From Acetobacteraceae bacterium (GTDB lineage: Bacteria > Pseudomonadota > Alphaproteobacteria > Acetobacterales > Acetobacteraceae): a stretch of 14,137 nucleotides of DNA. A program made the position numbers and the translations under genes. Below, piece by piece: positions 1 to 8,230 of this stretch; the stretch's first letter is position 1, and each line of letters opens with the position of its first letter. The stretch is taken from contig CANJXD010000095.1 in the NCBI GenBank assembly GCA_947478535.1, positions 1 to 14,137 of the forward strand, written 5' to 3'. Under the pieces are notes generated by a model. That model did not search any database. It saw nothing but the letters and a program-made list of their open reading frames with translations, and was not told the origin of the DNA.

Positions 1-33
1 GCCTTTGGCGGGCGCCTGTCTTTCCAGGGCCTT

Positions 34-62
34 GGCGCCGGGCGGCACAACCGCCCGGCGCC
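34..62. terminator. Perfect 12-bp stem hairpin beyond the NIPSNAP gene
   Basis: Bases 34-45 (GGCGCCGGGCGG) are the exact reverse complement of 51-62, with a 5-base loop CACAA. The hairpin lies 9 bases past the stop codon of the minus-strand gene that ends at 72, which is where a terminator would sit. No T-tract follows the stem on either strand, so it is not a canonical intrinsic terminator. It could block transcription with Rho, protect a 3' end, or serve a gene to the left of the window. Confidence 0.5.
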
Positions 63-71
63 TGTGCCGTC

Positions 72-410
72 TCAACCCGCCTTCTTGGCCAGGAAGGCGT
101 TGTAAAAGCCGGTGCCGCGCATGAAGCGGTTTTCCTGCTTCACCAGCAGGCCGCGCTTGGCACCTTCGGCCAGATAGGCCTGCCAAGCCGGATCTGCGGC
201 CATCGCCGCGCGCCGCCGGTCGCGATCCGCCAGATCCGCATAGCCCCAGAGATGGACCACGGTGTTCAGCGCGCCCTCGGTCGTGGTGTACCAGCCCAGG
301 CAGTTCTCCAGGTATTTCAGCTGGAGCGGCCAGCCCATCGTCTCATACATGGAAACGAATTCGGCCAGCTTGCCGGGTGCGGTGGTGTAGATGCGGTGGT
401 CGATGATCAT
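72..410 (-). CDS. NIPSNAP family protein
   Basis: A 112-residue protein of the NIPSNAP family, small ferredoxin-like-fold (dimeric alpha/beta barrel) proteins whose bacterial function is mostly unknown. Family features visible are the start [14 protein letters not shown], a central strand [22 protein letters not shown] (residues 49-70) and the DPAW at 73-76 before the C-terminal helix and strand. There is no signal peptide or membrane segment, so it should be cytoplasmic. The ATG at 410 follows a good GGAGGGG ribosome site about 8 bases upstream on the minus strand. It is divergent from phnC across a 153-base gap and followed by a strong hairpin. Such proteins often sit beside transport or degradation genes, but a link to the phosphonate importer is only positional. 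Family call is firm; function is not known. Confidence 0.85.
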   Translation of the reverse strand: MIIDHRIYTTAPGKLAEFVSMYETMGWPLQLKYLENCLGWYTTTEGALNTVVHLWGYADLADRDRRRAAMAADPAWQAYLAEGAKRGLLVKQENRFMRGTGFYNAFLAKKAG

Positions 411-512
411 GCTGCGTTCCCCTCCGGATTGCCGGTGCAGGATCGCGCCGGAACGCGGCTTGGGCTACCCCCCATAACGCCGCACCAGCCCCCTCTGGCA
501 GCATGGGTCGCG

Positions 513-549
513 CAACCCACCTTTCCCGTGCATGGTGCGGGCCGGGTTG
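513..549 (+). other. Nested imperfect hairpin in the phnC leader
   Basis: CAACCC at 513-518 can pair with GGGTTG at 544-549. Inside it, 525-531 can pair with 535-541 around an ATG loop, using two G-T wobbles. The structure ends 14 bases before the phnC ATG, so it could affect ribosome access, but GC-rich DNA gives such pairings by chance. The rest of the 411-563 gap shows no clear -35/-10 pair and no recognisable Pho box. Confidence 0.25.
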
Positions 550-563
550 GCGGGACGGCTTGG

Positions 564-1373
564 ATGCTGGAACTCGAAGGACTGACGAAGCGCTTCGGGA
601 ACGTGGTGGCGGTGGATGCCGTCAGCCTCGCCATCCCCGATGGCCAGATGGTTGGCATCATCGGCCGTTCCGGCGCCGGCAAATCCACCCTGCTCCGCAT
701 GATCAACCGCCTGGCAGAGCCCTCCGCCGGGCATATCCGCCATGGCGGGCGGGACATCACGGCGCTGGGCGGGGCGGGGCTGCGCCGCTGGCGCACGGAT
801 TGCGCCATGATCTTCCAGCAGTTCAACCTCGTGCAGCGGCTCGATGTGCTGACCAATGTGTTGATCGGCCGGCTGAACCACCGTCCCGGCTTGCTCGGCA
901 CGCTCGGCAGCCTGTTCTGCCTTTTCGCGCCGGAGGAACGCGCCATGGCGCTGATGGCGCTGGACCGCTTCGATCTGGCGGAGGTCGCGTTGCAACGCGC
1001 CGATACCCTGTCCGGCGGCCAGGCCCAGCGCGTCGCCATCTGCCGCGCCCTGATGCAGCAGCCGAAGCTGATCCTGGCGGATGAACCCATCGCGAGCCTT
1101 GACCCACGCAACGCCCGCACGGTGATGGAAGCCCTGCGGCAGGTGAATCGGGAGGACGGCATCACGGTGCTGACCAACCTCCATCACCTCGACACCGCGC
1201 GGCATTATTGCGACCGCATCATCGCCATGCAGGCCGGCCGCGTGATGTTCGATGGCCCCCCCGCCGCGCTGGATGGCGACAAGGTGCGGGCCATCTATGG
1301 CGTGTCCGAGGACGAGTTCGATGACCACGCGGACGCCGCCGGCGCCCCGCGTGGGGGCCTCGCGTTGGCGTGA
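564..1373 (+). CDS. phnC: Phosphonate-type ABC transporter ATP-binding protein
   Basis: A 269-residue ABC ATPase that would power import of phosphonates or a related anion through the PhnE permeases on the inner face of the membrane. It has Walker A GRSGAGKS (34-41), Q-loop around Q85-Q86, signature LSGGQ (149-153), Walker B LILADEP (169-175) and the PhnC-like switch region [12 protein letters not shown] with H207. The TNLH form and the tail [19 protein letters not shown] are typical of PhnC rather than of amino-acid or iron ATPases. The frame is open far upstream, but the ATG at 564 gives the usual PhnC start [12 protein letters not shown] and the usual family length; its ribosome site is weak. 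The stop TGA overlaps the phnD ATG (TGATG), which implies translational coupling. The actual substrate cannot be read from the ATPase. Confidence 0.93.
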   Translation: MLELEGLTKRFGNVVAVDAVSLAIPDGQMVGIIGRSGAGKSTLLRMINRLAEPSAGHIRHGGRDITALGGAGLRRWRTDCAMIFQQFNLVQRLDVLTNVLIGRLNHRPGLLGTLGSLFCLFAPEERAMALMALDRFDLAEVALQRADTLSGGQAQRVAICRALMQQPKLILADEPIASLDPRNARTVMEALRQVNREDGITVLTNLHHLDTARHYCDRIIAMQAGRVMFDGPPAALDGDKVRAIYGVSEDEFDDHADAAGAPRGGLALA

Positions 1374-2335
1374 TGCTTCGGCGCCTCCTCCTCGCGGGCG
1401 TTGGCGCGCCCGGGATCGCGAAAGCCCAGGGCTCTCCGGCGCCGGCTTTCCCGGAACCCGGTCGCCGCGCCTGGGCCGCACAGGTGCCCGTTCTCCGCAT
1501 CGGGCTGTCGGGCGGGGAGAATGAATCGGACCGCCTCGGCCGCTACGGCGCCTATCGCGCCCTGCTGGAAGCGACCTTCGGCATTCCCGTGCGGCTCTAC
1601 CCCGCGTCCGACTATGCCGGTGTCATGCAGGCCTTCGCGGCCGGGCAGATCGATGCCGCCTCGCTCGGCGCGGCCGCCTATGCCGGGGTGTGGCTCGATA
1701 CCAACGGGGGCGTGGAACCGCTTTTCGCCGCCCGCGGCACCGATGGCGGCCTGTCCTACATCGCCGTCATGGTGGTGCGCGCGGAGAGCACGGTGACGGA
1801 TCTCGCCTCGATGCGCGGCCACTCGCTCGCCTGGGCGGACCCCAACAGCGCCTCCGGCTACCTCGTCCCCCGCAGCGAATTGCGCGCCGCCGGCATCGGC
1901 ACGGAGCAGGGGCAGTTCTTCTCCCGCACCGGTTTCGCGGGCGGGCATGAACAGGCCATCGTCGCCGTGCTGCAGCGCCAATACGATGCCGCCGTCACCT
2001 GGACTTCCGGCCTTGGCGAGGAACGCGAAGGCTTCACCCGCGGCAGCCTGCGCGCGATGGTGGAAAAGGGCCTGTTGCGCATGGCGGAGCTTCGCATCAT
2101 CTGGCGGTCCCGCCCCATTCTGACCGGCCCCATCACCGTCCGCCGGGACCTGCCCGCCGCCTTCAAGGCCGATTTCACCCGCTTCCACCTGGCGCTGGCC
2201 GAGGCCCACCCGGCGATCTACGCGCAGATCGAACGCGGCGGCGGCGCCGGCTTCGCGACGGTGACGCATGACCAATACGAACCGCTGATCCAGTTGCGCC
2301 GCGATGAGGCGGCCGAGCGGCGGCGGCGCGGCTGA
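1373..2335 (+). CDS. phnD: Phosphonate-type ABC transporter substrate-binding protein
   Basis: A 320-residue periplasmic receptor of the PhnD family that delivers a phosphonate, phosphite or similar anion to PhnE. An N-terminal export signal [19 protein letters not shown] probably ends near residue 18. Family motifs are DYAG (80-83), the anion-binding loop DPNSASG (156-162) and GGHEQA (190-195). In E. coli PhnD, as I recall it, the loop reads DPNSTSG, so one hydroxyl residue of the loop is Ala here. Several other positions also differ, so aminoethylphosphonate should not be assumed as the ligand. A GTG at 1370 would add one residue; the ATG at 1373 is preferred because it makes the TGATG overlap with phnC. 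The stop overlaps phnE1 the same way. Confidence 0.88.
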   Translation: MLRRLLLAGVGAPGIAKAQGSPAPAFPEPGRRAWAAQVPVLRIGLSGGENESDRLGRYGAYRALLEATFGIPVRLYPASDYAGVMQAFAAGQIDAASLGAAAYAGVWLDTNGGVEPLFAARGTDGGLSYIAVMVVRAESTVTDLASMRGHSLAWADPNSASGYLVPRSELRAAGIGTEQGQFFSRTGFAGGHEQAIVAVLQRQYDAAVTWTSGLGEEREGFTRGSLRAMVEKGLLRMAELRIIWRSRPILTGPITVRRDLPAAFKADFTRFHLALAEAHPAIYAQIERGGGAGFATVTHDQYEPLIQLRRDEAAERRRRG

Positions 2336-3225
2336 TGCAGATCTCCGCCGCCATCCTGCGGGGCGAGGCCGCCTTCCAGGCCGCCCGCCGCACCCGTCGC
2401 AATGCGACGCTGCTGTGGGGCGCGGTCCTGCTCGGCTGCATCTATGTCGCGGCCCTGGTCAGCGAGGCCTCCCCCGCCGCCATCCTCGCCGGCCTGCCCC
2501 GCATCGGCGAGTACTTCCACCGCACCCTGCCGACGCTGCGCTGGGAACTGCTGTTCCGGGACTGGGAGACGGAAGGCAGCCTGGCCGCCTGGATGTATCG
2601 GCTCGACAAATGGGCCTGGCTGATCTTCGAGACGAGCCAGATGGCGCTGCTGGCGACCGTCTTCGGCTCGCTCGCCGGTTTCGCGCTGTGCTTCCCCGCC
2701 GCCCGCAACCTGGCGCCCAACGGGCTCGCCTACAACGCAGCGCGGCGCTTCCTCGAATTCTGTCGCACGGTGCCGGAGATCGTCTTCGCGCTGATCTTCG
2801 TCTGGGCCTTCGGCGTCGGTCCGCTCGCCGGCATCCTCGCCATCGCCATCCATACCGCGGGGGCCAATGGCAAGCTGTTCGCGGAGGTGGTGGAGAACGC
2901 CGATGCCGCCCCGATCGAGGGCGTGCGCGCCGTCGGCGGCAATTGGCTCCACCGCATCCGCTTCGGCGTGCTGCCCCAGGTGGCGCCGAATTTCCTCAGC
3001 TACACGCTGCTCCGCTTCGAAGTGAATGTGCGTGGCGCCAGCGTCATCGGCTTCGTCGGCGCCGGTGGCATCGGGCAGGAACTCTACCAGGTCATCGCCT
3101 TCAACTATTATGAGGAGATCAGCGCCATCGTCGTGCTGATCATCCTCGCCGTGGCGATGATCGACGTCGTCTCGGAACGCCTGCGCCGCGCGCTCGATGC
3201 CGCCGGCCGGCAAGGGGAGGGCTGA
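2335..3225 (+). CDS. phnE: Phosphonate-type ABC transporter permease, first copy
   Basis: A 296-residue inner-membrane permease. Hydrophobic segments are near residues 26-43, 96-120, 145-172, 232-250 and 262-279. The cytoplasmic coupling loop that contacts PhnC is visible at 187-215 (ENADAAPIEGVRAVGGNWLHRIRFGVLPQ), followed by the PhnE-type sequence GASVIGFVGAGGIGQEL (234-250). A long segment between the first two membrane helices (about 45-95) is usual for PhnE. The ATG at 2335 overlaps the phnD stop (TGATG). Together with the second copy it would form a heterodimeric channel, the arrangement of phnC-D-E1-E2 operons. High confidence in family; substrate unknown. Confidence 0.92.
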   Translation: MQISAAILRGEAAFQAARRTRRNATLLWGAVLLGCIYVAALVSEASPAAILAGLPRIGEYFHRTLPTLRWELLFRDWETEGSLAAWMYRLDKWAWLIFETSQMALLATVFGSLAGFALCFPAARNLAPNGLAYNAARRFLEFCRTVPEIVFALIFVWAFGVGPLAGILAIAIHTAGANGKLFAEVVENADAAPIEGVRAVGGNWLHRIRFGVLPQVAPNFLSYTLLRFEVNVRGASVIGFVGAGGIGQELYQVIAFNYYEEISAIVVLIILAVAMIDVVSERLRRALDAAGRQGEG

Positions 3226-3228
3226 GGC

Positions 3229-4074
3229 ATGGCCATCGCACCGCCCACCCCGGCGGAGATCGCAGCACTCCGCACCCGCTTCCCCCGCGCCTTCTCCCCC
3301 ACGCCAGCGACCCGCGCCCTGCGCTGGGCGCTCGGCCTGGTGTCGGCGGGGTGGCTGCTGTTCCTGCTCTGGTGGTTCGACGTGACGCCGGCGCGGCTGT
3401 GGAACGGGCTTTCGGGCCTCGGCACCATCATCGTGCTGATGATCCCGCCTTCACCCGGGGAGCTTTGGGTCGAGATCCTGAAGGGGATCGCCGAGAGCAT
3501 CGCCATGGCCTTCCTCGGCACGCTCTTCGCGGCGGTGATCGCCGTGCCGCTCGGCTTCCTCGGTGCCGGCAATGTGGTGACGAATGCGCTGGCGCATTTC
3601 TCCATCCGACGCGTCTTCGACGGTTTTCGGGGCGTGGACCAGCTGATCTGGGCGCTCGCCTATGTCCGCGCGGTCGGCCTCGGGCCGCTGGCGGGCGTGC
3701 TCGCCATCGCGACCGCGGATATCGCGGTATTGGCAAAACTGTATGCCGAGGCGATCGAGAATGCGGAAAAGCGCCAGGCCGAGGGGATCGACGCCGTCGG
3801 CGCCAACCGCATCCTCCGCACCCGCTTCGGCCTGTTGCCGCAGGTGCTGCCGGTGATGGTGGCGCAGGCGCTGTATTTCCTGGAGAGTAACACCCGGTCC
3901 GCCGCCATCCTCGGCGTGGTGGGGGCGGGCGGCATCGGCCTGCAGATCGCGGAGCGCATCAAGGTCCGCTACTGGGACGAGGTCGCCTTCATCATCATCC
4001 TGATGATCATCGCCGTGGCGCTGATCGACCAGCTTTCCGCCCGCATCCGCCGCCGGCTGATCGGCCCCCGTTGA
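3229..4074 (+). CDS. phnE: Phosphonate-type ABC transporter permease, second copy
   Basis: A 281-residue permease related to the preceding gene. Membrane segments lie near residues 33-50, 63-73, 90-113, 138-165, 224-240 and 252-268. The coupling loop is at 177-205 (ENAEKRQAEGIDAVGANRILRTRFGLLPQ) and is followed by SAAILGVVGAGGIGLQIAERI (224-244). It starts three bases after the phnE1 stop, with a strong AGGGGAGGG ribosome site inside the end of phnE1. Two permeases rather than one PhnE suggest a heterodimer. It is the last gene of the importer. No C-P lyase, phosphonatase or phosphite dehydrogenase gene follows within the window. Confidence 0.92.
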   Translation: MAIAPPTPAEIAALRTRFPRAFSPTPATRALRWALGLVSAGWLLFLLWWFDVTPARLWNGLSGLGTIIVLMIPPSPGELWVEILKGIAESIAMAFLGTLFAAVIAVPLGFLGAGNVVTNALAHFSIRRVFDGFRGVDQLIWALAYVRAVGLGPLAGVLAIATADIAVLAKLYAEAIENAEKRQAEGIDAVGANRILRTRFGLLPQVLPVMVAQALYFLESNTRSAAILGVVGAGGIGLQIAERIKVRYWDEVAFIIILMIIAVALIDQLSARIRRRLIGPR

Positions 4075-4130
4075 ATCCGCGGGTGAAGCTTCGGCGACGG
4101 TTGCGCCATATCAAGACGGTGGCAACACTC

Positions 4131-4150
4131 GCTGGGGCATAAGCTGGGGC
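4131..4150 (+). repeat. Short direct repeat in the icd leader
   Basis: GCTGGGGC occurs at 4131-4138 and again at 4143-4150, separated by ATAA, in the 99-base gap between phnE2 and icd. The 12-base period is close to one helical turn, so it could be a protein site, but an 8-base GC-rich repeat may be chance. No convincing promoter hexamers are clear in this gap; TTGCGC at 4101-4106 is the best -35-like string. Confidence 0.3.
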
Positions 4151-4173
4151 GCAGCCGAGGAACCTTGCCCCCC

Positions 4174-5628
4174 ATGGATACAGCCGCGCCGGGTTTCGCC
4201 ACCACGAAGGTCACCGCCATCGCCGGGGACGGCATCGGGCCGGAGGTGATGCGGGCCACCCAGCAGATTCTCGCCGCCGCCGGCGCGAGGCTGGCATGGG
4301 AGGACGCGATGGCCGGTGCGGAGGCCTTCAAGAAGGGCATCTCCTCCGGCGCCCCGCAGGACACGCTGGACAGCATCGCCCGCAACGGCGTCGCGCTGAA
4401 GGGACCGTTGGAGACCCCGGTGGGCTACGGCGAGAAATCCGCCAACGTCACACTGAGAAAAATTTTCGAGATGTACGGGAACATCCGCCCCGTGCGCGAA
4501 CTGCCCGGCATCCGCACGCCCTTCACCGGGCGCGGCATCGACTTCGTCGTGGTGCGGGAGAATGTCGAGGACGTCTATGCCGGCGTCGAGCACATGCAGA
4601 CGCCGGGCGTCGCCCAGACGCTGAAGCTGATCACCGAAGTGGGCTGTGAACGCATCGTCCGCCTCGCCGCCGCCCTCGCGGTGGCGGAAGGCCGGAAGAA
4701 GGTCACGGTCTCCACCAAGGCGAACATCATGAAGTTCACCGAGGGCATGATGAAGCGGGTGGGGGAGGCGGTGCTGAAGGACTACCCCAGCCTCACCCAC
4801 GAACACATGATCGTCGACAACTGCGCCCACCAGATGGTGATCCGGCCGGAACAGTTCGACGTCACCGTCATGACCAACATGAACGGCGACATCCTGTCGG
4901 ACCTCGCCGCCGGCCTGGTCGGCGGCCTCGGCGTGGCACCTTCCGCCAATCTCGGCGACCAGGTCGCGATGTTCGAGGCGGTGCACGGCTCCGCGCCGCA
5001 GATCGCCGGCAAGGGCCTGGCGAACCCGACGGCGCTGCTGCTCTCCGCCGTGATGATGCTGCGTCATATCGGCGATTTCGCGACGGCCGCGAAGGTCGAG
5101 CACGCGCTGTATGTGACGCTGGAGGAAGGCCAGGACCTGACGGGCGATATCGCCCCCGCCGGCCAGGGCGGCTCGACCGGCGCCTATGTCGACCGCGTCA
5201 TCGCCAATCTCGGCCGCCTCAGCGACAATGTGCCGCAGCGCGAATACCGCCCCATCGCGATGACGACCTGGCCGGCCGTCACCTGGTATCGCGCCGCGAC
5301 GACGCGGGAACTGGTCGGCGTGGATATCTTCGTCGAAAGCGAGCGCGACCCCCGCGCCATCGGCATCACGCTGCGGGCAGCGACGGAAGGCTCGGCCTTC
5401 GCGCTCGACATGATCTCCTCCCGCGGCGCGCAGGTCTGGCCGGACCTCGGCGGCAACACCTTCCTGGTCGATCACTTCCGCGCCCGATTCCTGTTCAAGG
5501 AACCGCCGAAGGGTGACGCGGTGGCCGAGATCACGGATCTGCTGACCCGCATCGGCCGCCAGCACCGCTGGATGCATATCGAGAAGCTCCAGCGCTTCGA
5601 CGGCGCCGACGCCTACAGCAAGGCGTAG
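4174..5628 (+). CDS. icd: Isocitrate dehydrogenase, long form with C-terminal extension
   Basis: A 484-residue enzyme that oxidises isocitrate to 2-oxoglutarate and CO2 in the cytoplasmic TCA cycle. Substrate residues match E. coli Icd: S89/N91/R95 in EKSANVTLRK, R105 in NIRPVR, R128 in VVREN, Y135, K182 in STKANIMK, and metal ligands D215, D239 and D243 (NGDILSD). After about residue 345 comes a 140-residue extension ending in RWMHIEKLQRFDGADAYSKA, the Thermus/Rickettsia-type architecture, absent from the 416-residue E. coli enzyme. The coenzyme loop reads HGSAPQIAGK (271-280), with Gln-Ile where E. coli has Lys-Tyr, so NADP use should not be assumed. A TTG at 4165 would add three residues; the ATG at 4174 is preferred because GAGGAA at 4157-4162 is better spaced from it. 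It looks monocistronic. Confidence 0.92.
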   Translation: MDTAAPGFATTKVTAIAGDGIGPEVMRATQQILAAAGARLAWEDAMAGAEAFKKGISSGAPQDTLDSIARNGVALKGPLETPVGYGEKSANVTLRKIFEMYGNIRPVRELPGIRTPFTGRGIDFVVVRENVEDVYAGVEHMQTPGVAQTLKLITEVGCERIVRLAAALAVAEGRKKVTVSTKANIMKFTEGMMKRVGEAVLKDYPSLTHEHMIVDNCAHQMVIRPEQFDVTVMTNMNGDILSDLAAGLVGGLGVAPSANLGDQVAMFEAVHGSAPQIAGKGLANPTALLLSAVMMLRHIGDFATAAKVEHALYVTLEEGQDLTGDIAPAGQGGSTGAYVDRVIANLGRLSDNVPQREYRPIAMTTWPAVTWYRAATTRELVGVDIFVESERDPRAIGITLRAATEGSAFALDMISSRGAQVWPDLGGNTFLVDHFRARFLFKEPPKGDAVAEITDLLTRIGRQHRWMHIEKLQRFDGADAYSKA

Positions 5629-5630
5629 TC

Positions 5631-5652
5631 GGCGCCCGAACCATGGGGTGCC
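5631..5652. terminator. Possible shared hairpin between convergent genes
   Basis: GGCGCCC at 5631-5637 can pair with GGGTGCC at 5646-5652, with one G-T wobble and an 8-base loop. It fills almost the whole 24-base gap between the convergent icd and cyclase genes, where a bidirectional terminator would be expected. There is no T-tract, so the call rests on position and a 7-pair stem only. Confidence 0.3.
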
Positions 5653-6429
5653 CTAATCCTCGAAGATCGCCACCGCCCGGCACCACCCGCCGGAGGCCGC
5701 GCGGATCTTCACGGGCAGGCAGCTCACGGTGAATCCCGTGGGCGGCAGCTGGTCGAGGTTGGTCAGTTTCTCGATCTGGCAATAGCCGGCCTCCCGCCCC
5801 GCCTTGTGGCCTTCCCAGATCAGGCTGGCATCGCCGGTTGCCGCGACGCGGCCTTTGGTGTGCTCGAAGGGCGCGTCCCAGGACCAGCCATCCGTCCCCA
5901 CCACCCTCACCCCCTGGCCGGTCAGCCACAGGGTTGCCTCCCGCCCGAAGCCGCAGCCGCGCGCGACATAATCCTCTCGTCCGTAGCAGGCCCCGGCGCC
6001 GGTATTGGCCAGCACGATATCGCCGGGCCGCAGCCCATGGCCGATGGCGGCCAGCGCCGCCTGCACCTCCGTCGCCGTCACTACATGGCCATCCGCGAAG
6101 TCCCGGAAATCCAGCTTCACCCCCGGGCCGATGCACCAATCCAGCGGCACCTCGTCGATCTTCAGCGCCGGCGCGCCGCCATCCATGGTGCTGGCGTAGT
6201 GCCAAGGTGCGTCGAGATGCGTGCCGTTATGGGTGGAAAGGCGGACCCACTCGATCGCCCAGCCCTCCCCAGCCGGCAGTTGCGACGGCGTGATCCCGGG
6301 GAAGAAGGCGACAAGCTGCCCCGCCGTGTCCCTGTGGGTGCTGTAGTCGATGCTGGGGCCATAGCCCGGCGGGTCCGCCGCCACGCCGTTTTCGAGCGGC
6401 AGGGACAGGTCAACGATCCGGCGCGGCAT
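5653..6429 (-). CDS. Cyclase family protein (kynurenine formamidase-like metal hydrolase)
   Basis: A 258-residue protein of the cyclase/KynB superfamily, metal-dependent amidohydrolases that open N-formylkynurenine or related cyclic and amide substrates. The diagnostic metal motif HxGTHxDxPxH is present as [11 protein letters not shown] (67-77: H67, H71, D73, H77). The later [24 protein letters not shown] stretch (206-229) supplies H208 and E220, typical partners. It has no signal peptide. The ATG at 6429 is preceded on its strand by GGAG seven bases upstream and gives the standard [14 protein letters not shown] start; the frame is open far upstream but that region is antisense to ettA. It is divergent from ettA and convergent with icd, so it is probably a single-gene unit. 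The absence of other tryptophan-degradation genes nearby leaves the exact substrate open. Confidence 0.88.
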   Translation of the reverse strand: MPRRIVDLSLPLENGVAADPPGYGPSIDYSTHRDTAGQLVAFFPGITPSQLPAGEGWAIEWVRLSTHNGTHLDAPWHYASTMDGGAPALKIDEVPLDWCIGPGVKLDFRDFADGHVVTATEVQAALAAIGHGLRPGDIVLANTGAGACYGREDYVARGCGFGREATLWLTGQGVRVVGTDGWSWDAPFEHTKGRVAATGDASLIWEGHKAGREAGYCQIEKLTNLDQLPPTGFTVSCLPVKIRAASGGWCRAVAIFED

Positions 6430-6481
6430 GGGGCGACTCCAACCGTTTGCGTCCCGCCAGCCTACCCAGGCTTCACGCGGT

Positions 6482-6510
6482 TTGCAGCGGGGGAGGGGGC
6501 GGGGTAAAAC
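6482..6510 (+). promoter_or_regulatory. Candidate sigma-70-type promoter for ettA
   Basis: TTGCAG at 6482-6487 and TAAAAC at 6505-6510 are separated by exactly 17 bases. The -10 matches consensus at four of six positions and the -35 at three. The spacer is almost pure G (runs of 5, 5 and 4). A transcript would start about 30 bases before the ettA ATG. No experimental support. Confidence 0.45.
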
Positions 6511-6546
6511 GCGCGCTCTCCCCGAACGTCTCCGGAACCGCCGACA

Positions 6547-8226
6547 ATGCCCGCCTGGCAGTATGTCTATGTGATGAAAGACCTCACCAAGTCCTATCCG
6601 GGCGGGCGTGAGGTTTTCAAGGGTATCACCCTCTCCTTCCTCCCCAATGTGAAGATCGGCGTGCTCGGCCCGAACGGCGCCGGCAAGTCCACGCTGATGA
6701 AGATCATGGCGGGGCTGGACAAGGAATTCGGCGGTGAGGCCTGGGCGGCGGAGGGCGCCCGCGTCGGCTACCTGCCGCAGGAGCCACACCTGAACCCCGA
6801 CAAGACAGTCGGTGAGAACGTCATGGAGGCGTTCACGGACCTTTCCGCCCAGCTCGCGCGCTTCAACGCGATCTCGGAGGAATTCGCCGAGCCGATGGAC
6901 GACGACAAGATGAACACCCTGCTCGCCGAGCAGGCGGAGTTGCAGGAGAAGATCGACGCGGGCGAGGGCTGGGAGATCGATCGCAAGATCGAGATCGCGC
7001 TCGATGCGCTGCGCTGCCCGCCGATCGACAGCAAGGTCGGCCACCTCTCGGGTGGTGAGCGCCGGCGCGTCGCGCTGTGCAAGCTGCTGCTGGAAAAGCC
7101 GGACCTGCTTCTGCTGGACGAGCCGACGAACCACCTCGACGCCGAAAGCGTCTCCTGGCTCGAACAGACACTGAAGGATTATGAGGGCGCGGTGCTGGTC
7201 GTCACCCACGACCGGTACTTCCTCGACAACGTCACCAACTGGATCCTGGAAGTCGATCGCGGCCGGGGCTTCCCCTACCAGGGCAACTACTCCGCCTATC
7301 TCGACCAGAAGCGCAAGCGCCTGCAGCAGGAGGAGCGGGAGGAAAGCACCCGCCAGCGCCAGCTTGCCAAGGAACAGGAATGGATGGGCCGCAGCCCCGC
7401 GGCGCGCATGGCCAAGTCCAAGGCCCGTATCGCGGCCTATGAGGAAATGCTGGCGAAGAGCCTGGAGAAGGGTGCGGGCGACACCGATATCGTCATCCCC
7501 CCGGCGCCCCGCCTCGGCAACACCGTCATCGTCGCCGATGCGCTCCGCAAGGGCTACGGCAACCGCATGCTGATCGACGACCTGACCTTCAAGCTGCCGC
7601 CCGGCGGCATTGTCGGCATCATCGGCCCGAACGGCGCCGGCAAATCCACGCTGTTCAAGATGATCACCGGCGTCGAGACCCCCGATGGCGGCAGCCTCGT
7701 GGTGGGGGAGACGGTGAAGCTCGGCTATGTCGACCAGTCCCGCGACAGCCTCGATGACGGCAAGACGGTCTGGCAGGAAATCTCCGATGGGATGGAACAG
7801 ATCACCATCGGCAAGCGCACCCTGCCGTCCCGCGCCTATGTCGCTGCCTTCAACTTCAAGGGCGCCGACCAGCAGAAGCGCGTCGGCGTGCTCTCGGGCG
7901 GTGAACGCAACCGCGTCCACCTCGCAAAAATGCTGAAGCGGGAACACAACGTCCTGCTGCTGGACGAACCGACCAACGACCTCGACATCGATACGCTGCG
8001 GGCGCTCGAAGATGCGCTGGAGGAATTCGCGGGCTGCGCCGTGGTGATCAGCCACGATCGCTGGTTCCTCGACCGCCTCGCGACCCACATCCTCGCCTTC
8101 GAGGGCGACAGCCACGTCGAGTGGTTCGAGGGCAACTTCGAGGCCTACGAAGCGGATAAGCGACGTCGACTCGGCGCCGCGGCGGTTGAGCCGCACCGCA
8201 TCAAGTACAAGCCGCTGGCCCGATAG
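6547..8226 (+). CDS. ettA: Energy-dependent translational throttle protein EttA
   Basis: A 559-residue soluble ABC-F protein, close to the 555 residues of E. coli EttA. It binds the ribosomal E site and gates the first steps of elongation according to the ATP/ADP ratio. Two ABC domains are visible: Walker A GPNGAGKS at 41-48 and 360-367, signatures LSGGE at 167-171 and 449-453, and Walker B with catalytic glutamates E192 ([12 protein letters not shown]) and E474 ([11 protein letters not shown]). The EttA arm insertion lies at about 96-140. The linker that contacts P-site tRNA lies at about 242-320 and includes [24 protein letters not shown]. The start [19 protein letters not shown] matches the family, with GGAA at 6534-6537 as a weak ribosome site. 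All catalytic motifs are intact. The GNAT gene follows after four bases, so the two are likely cotranscribed. Confidence 0.95.
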   Translation: MPAWQYVYVMKDLTKSYPGGREVFKGITLSFLPNVKIGVLGPNGAGKSTLMKIMAGLDKEFGGEAWAAEGARVGYLPQEPHLNPDKTVGENVMEAFTDLSAQLARFNAISEEFAEPMDDDKMNTLLAEQAELQEKIDAGEGWEIDRKIEIALDALRCPPIDSKVGHLSGGERRRVALCKLLLEKPDLLLLDEPTNHLDAESVSWLEQTLKDYEGAVLVVTHDRYFLDNVTNWILEVDRGRGFPYQGNYSAYLDQKRKRLQQEEREESTRQRQLAKEQEWMGRSPAARMAKSKARIAAYEEMLAKSLEKGAGDTDIVIPPAPRLGNTVIVADALRKGYGNRMLIDDLTFKLPPGGIVGIIGPNGAGKSTLFKMITGVETPDGGSLVVGETVKLGYVDQSRDSLDDGKTVWQEISDGMEQITIGKRTLPSRAYVAAFNFKGADQQKRVGVLSGGERNRVHLAKMLKREHNVLLLDEPTNDLDIDTLRALEDALEEFAGCAVVISHDRWFLDRLATHILAFEGDSHVEWFEGNFEAYEADKRRRLGAAAVEPHRIKYKPLAR

Positions 8227-8230
8227 GGCC

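Noticed and set aside
252..563. The 104-codon upstream extension of the phnC frame
   Set aside because: It is antisense to the NIPSNAP gene and its promoter region, and PhnC proteins begin at the [12 protein letters not shown] position.
2218..3213. A 331-codon minus-strand frame opposite phnE1
   Set aside because: Antisense shadow of a clear permease gene; no domain features of its own.
4111..5577. A 488-codon minus-strand frame opposite icd
   Set aside because: It is rich in His, Arg, Asp and Gly with no recognisable motif and mirrors the codon pattern of icd on the other strand.
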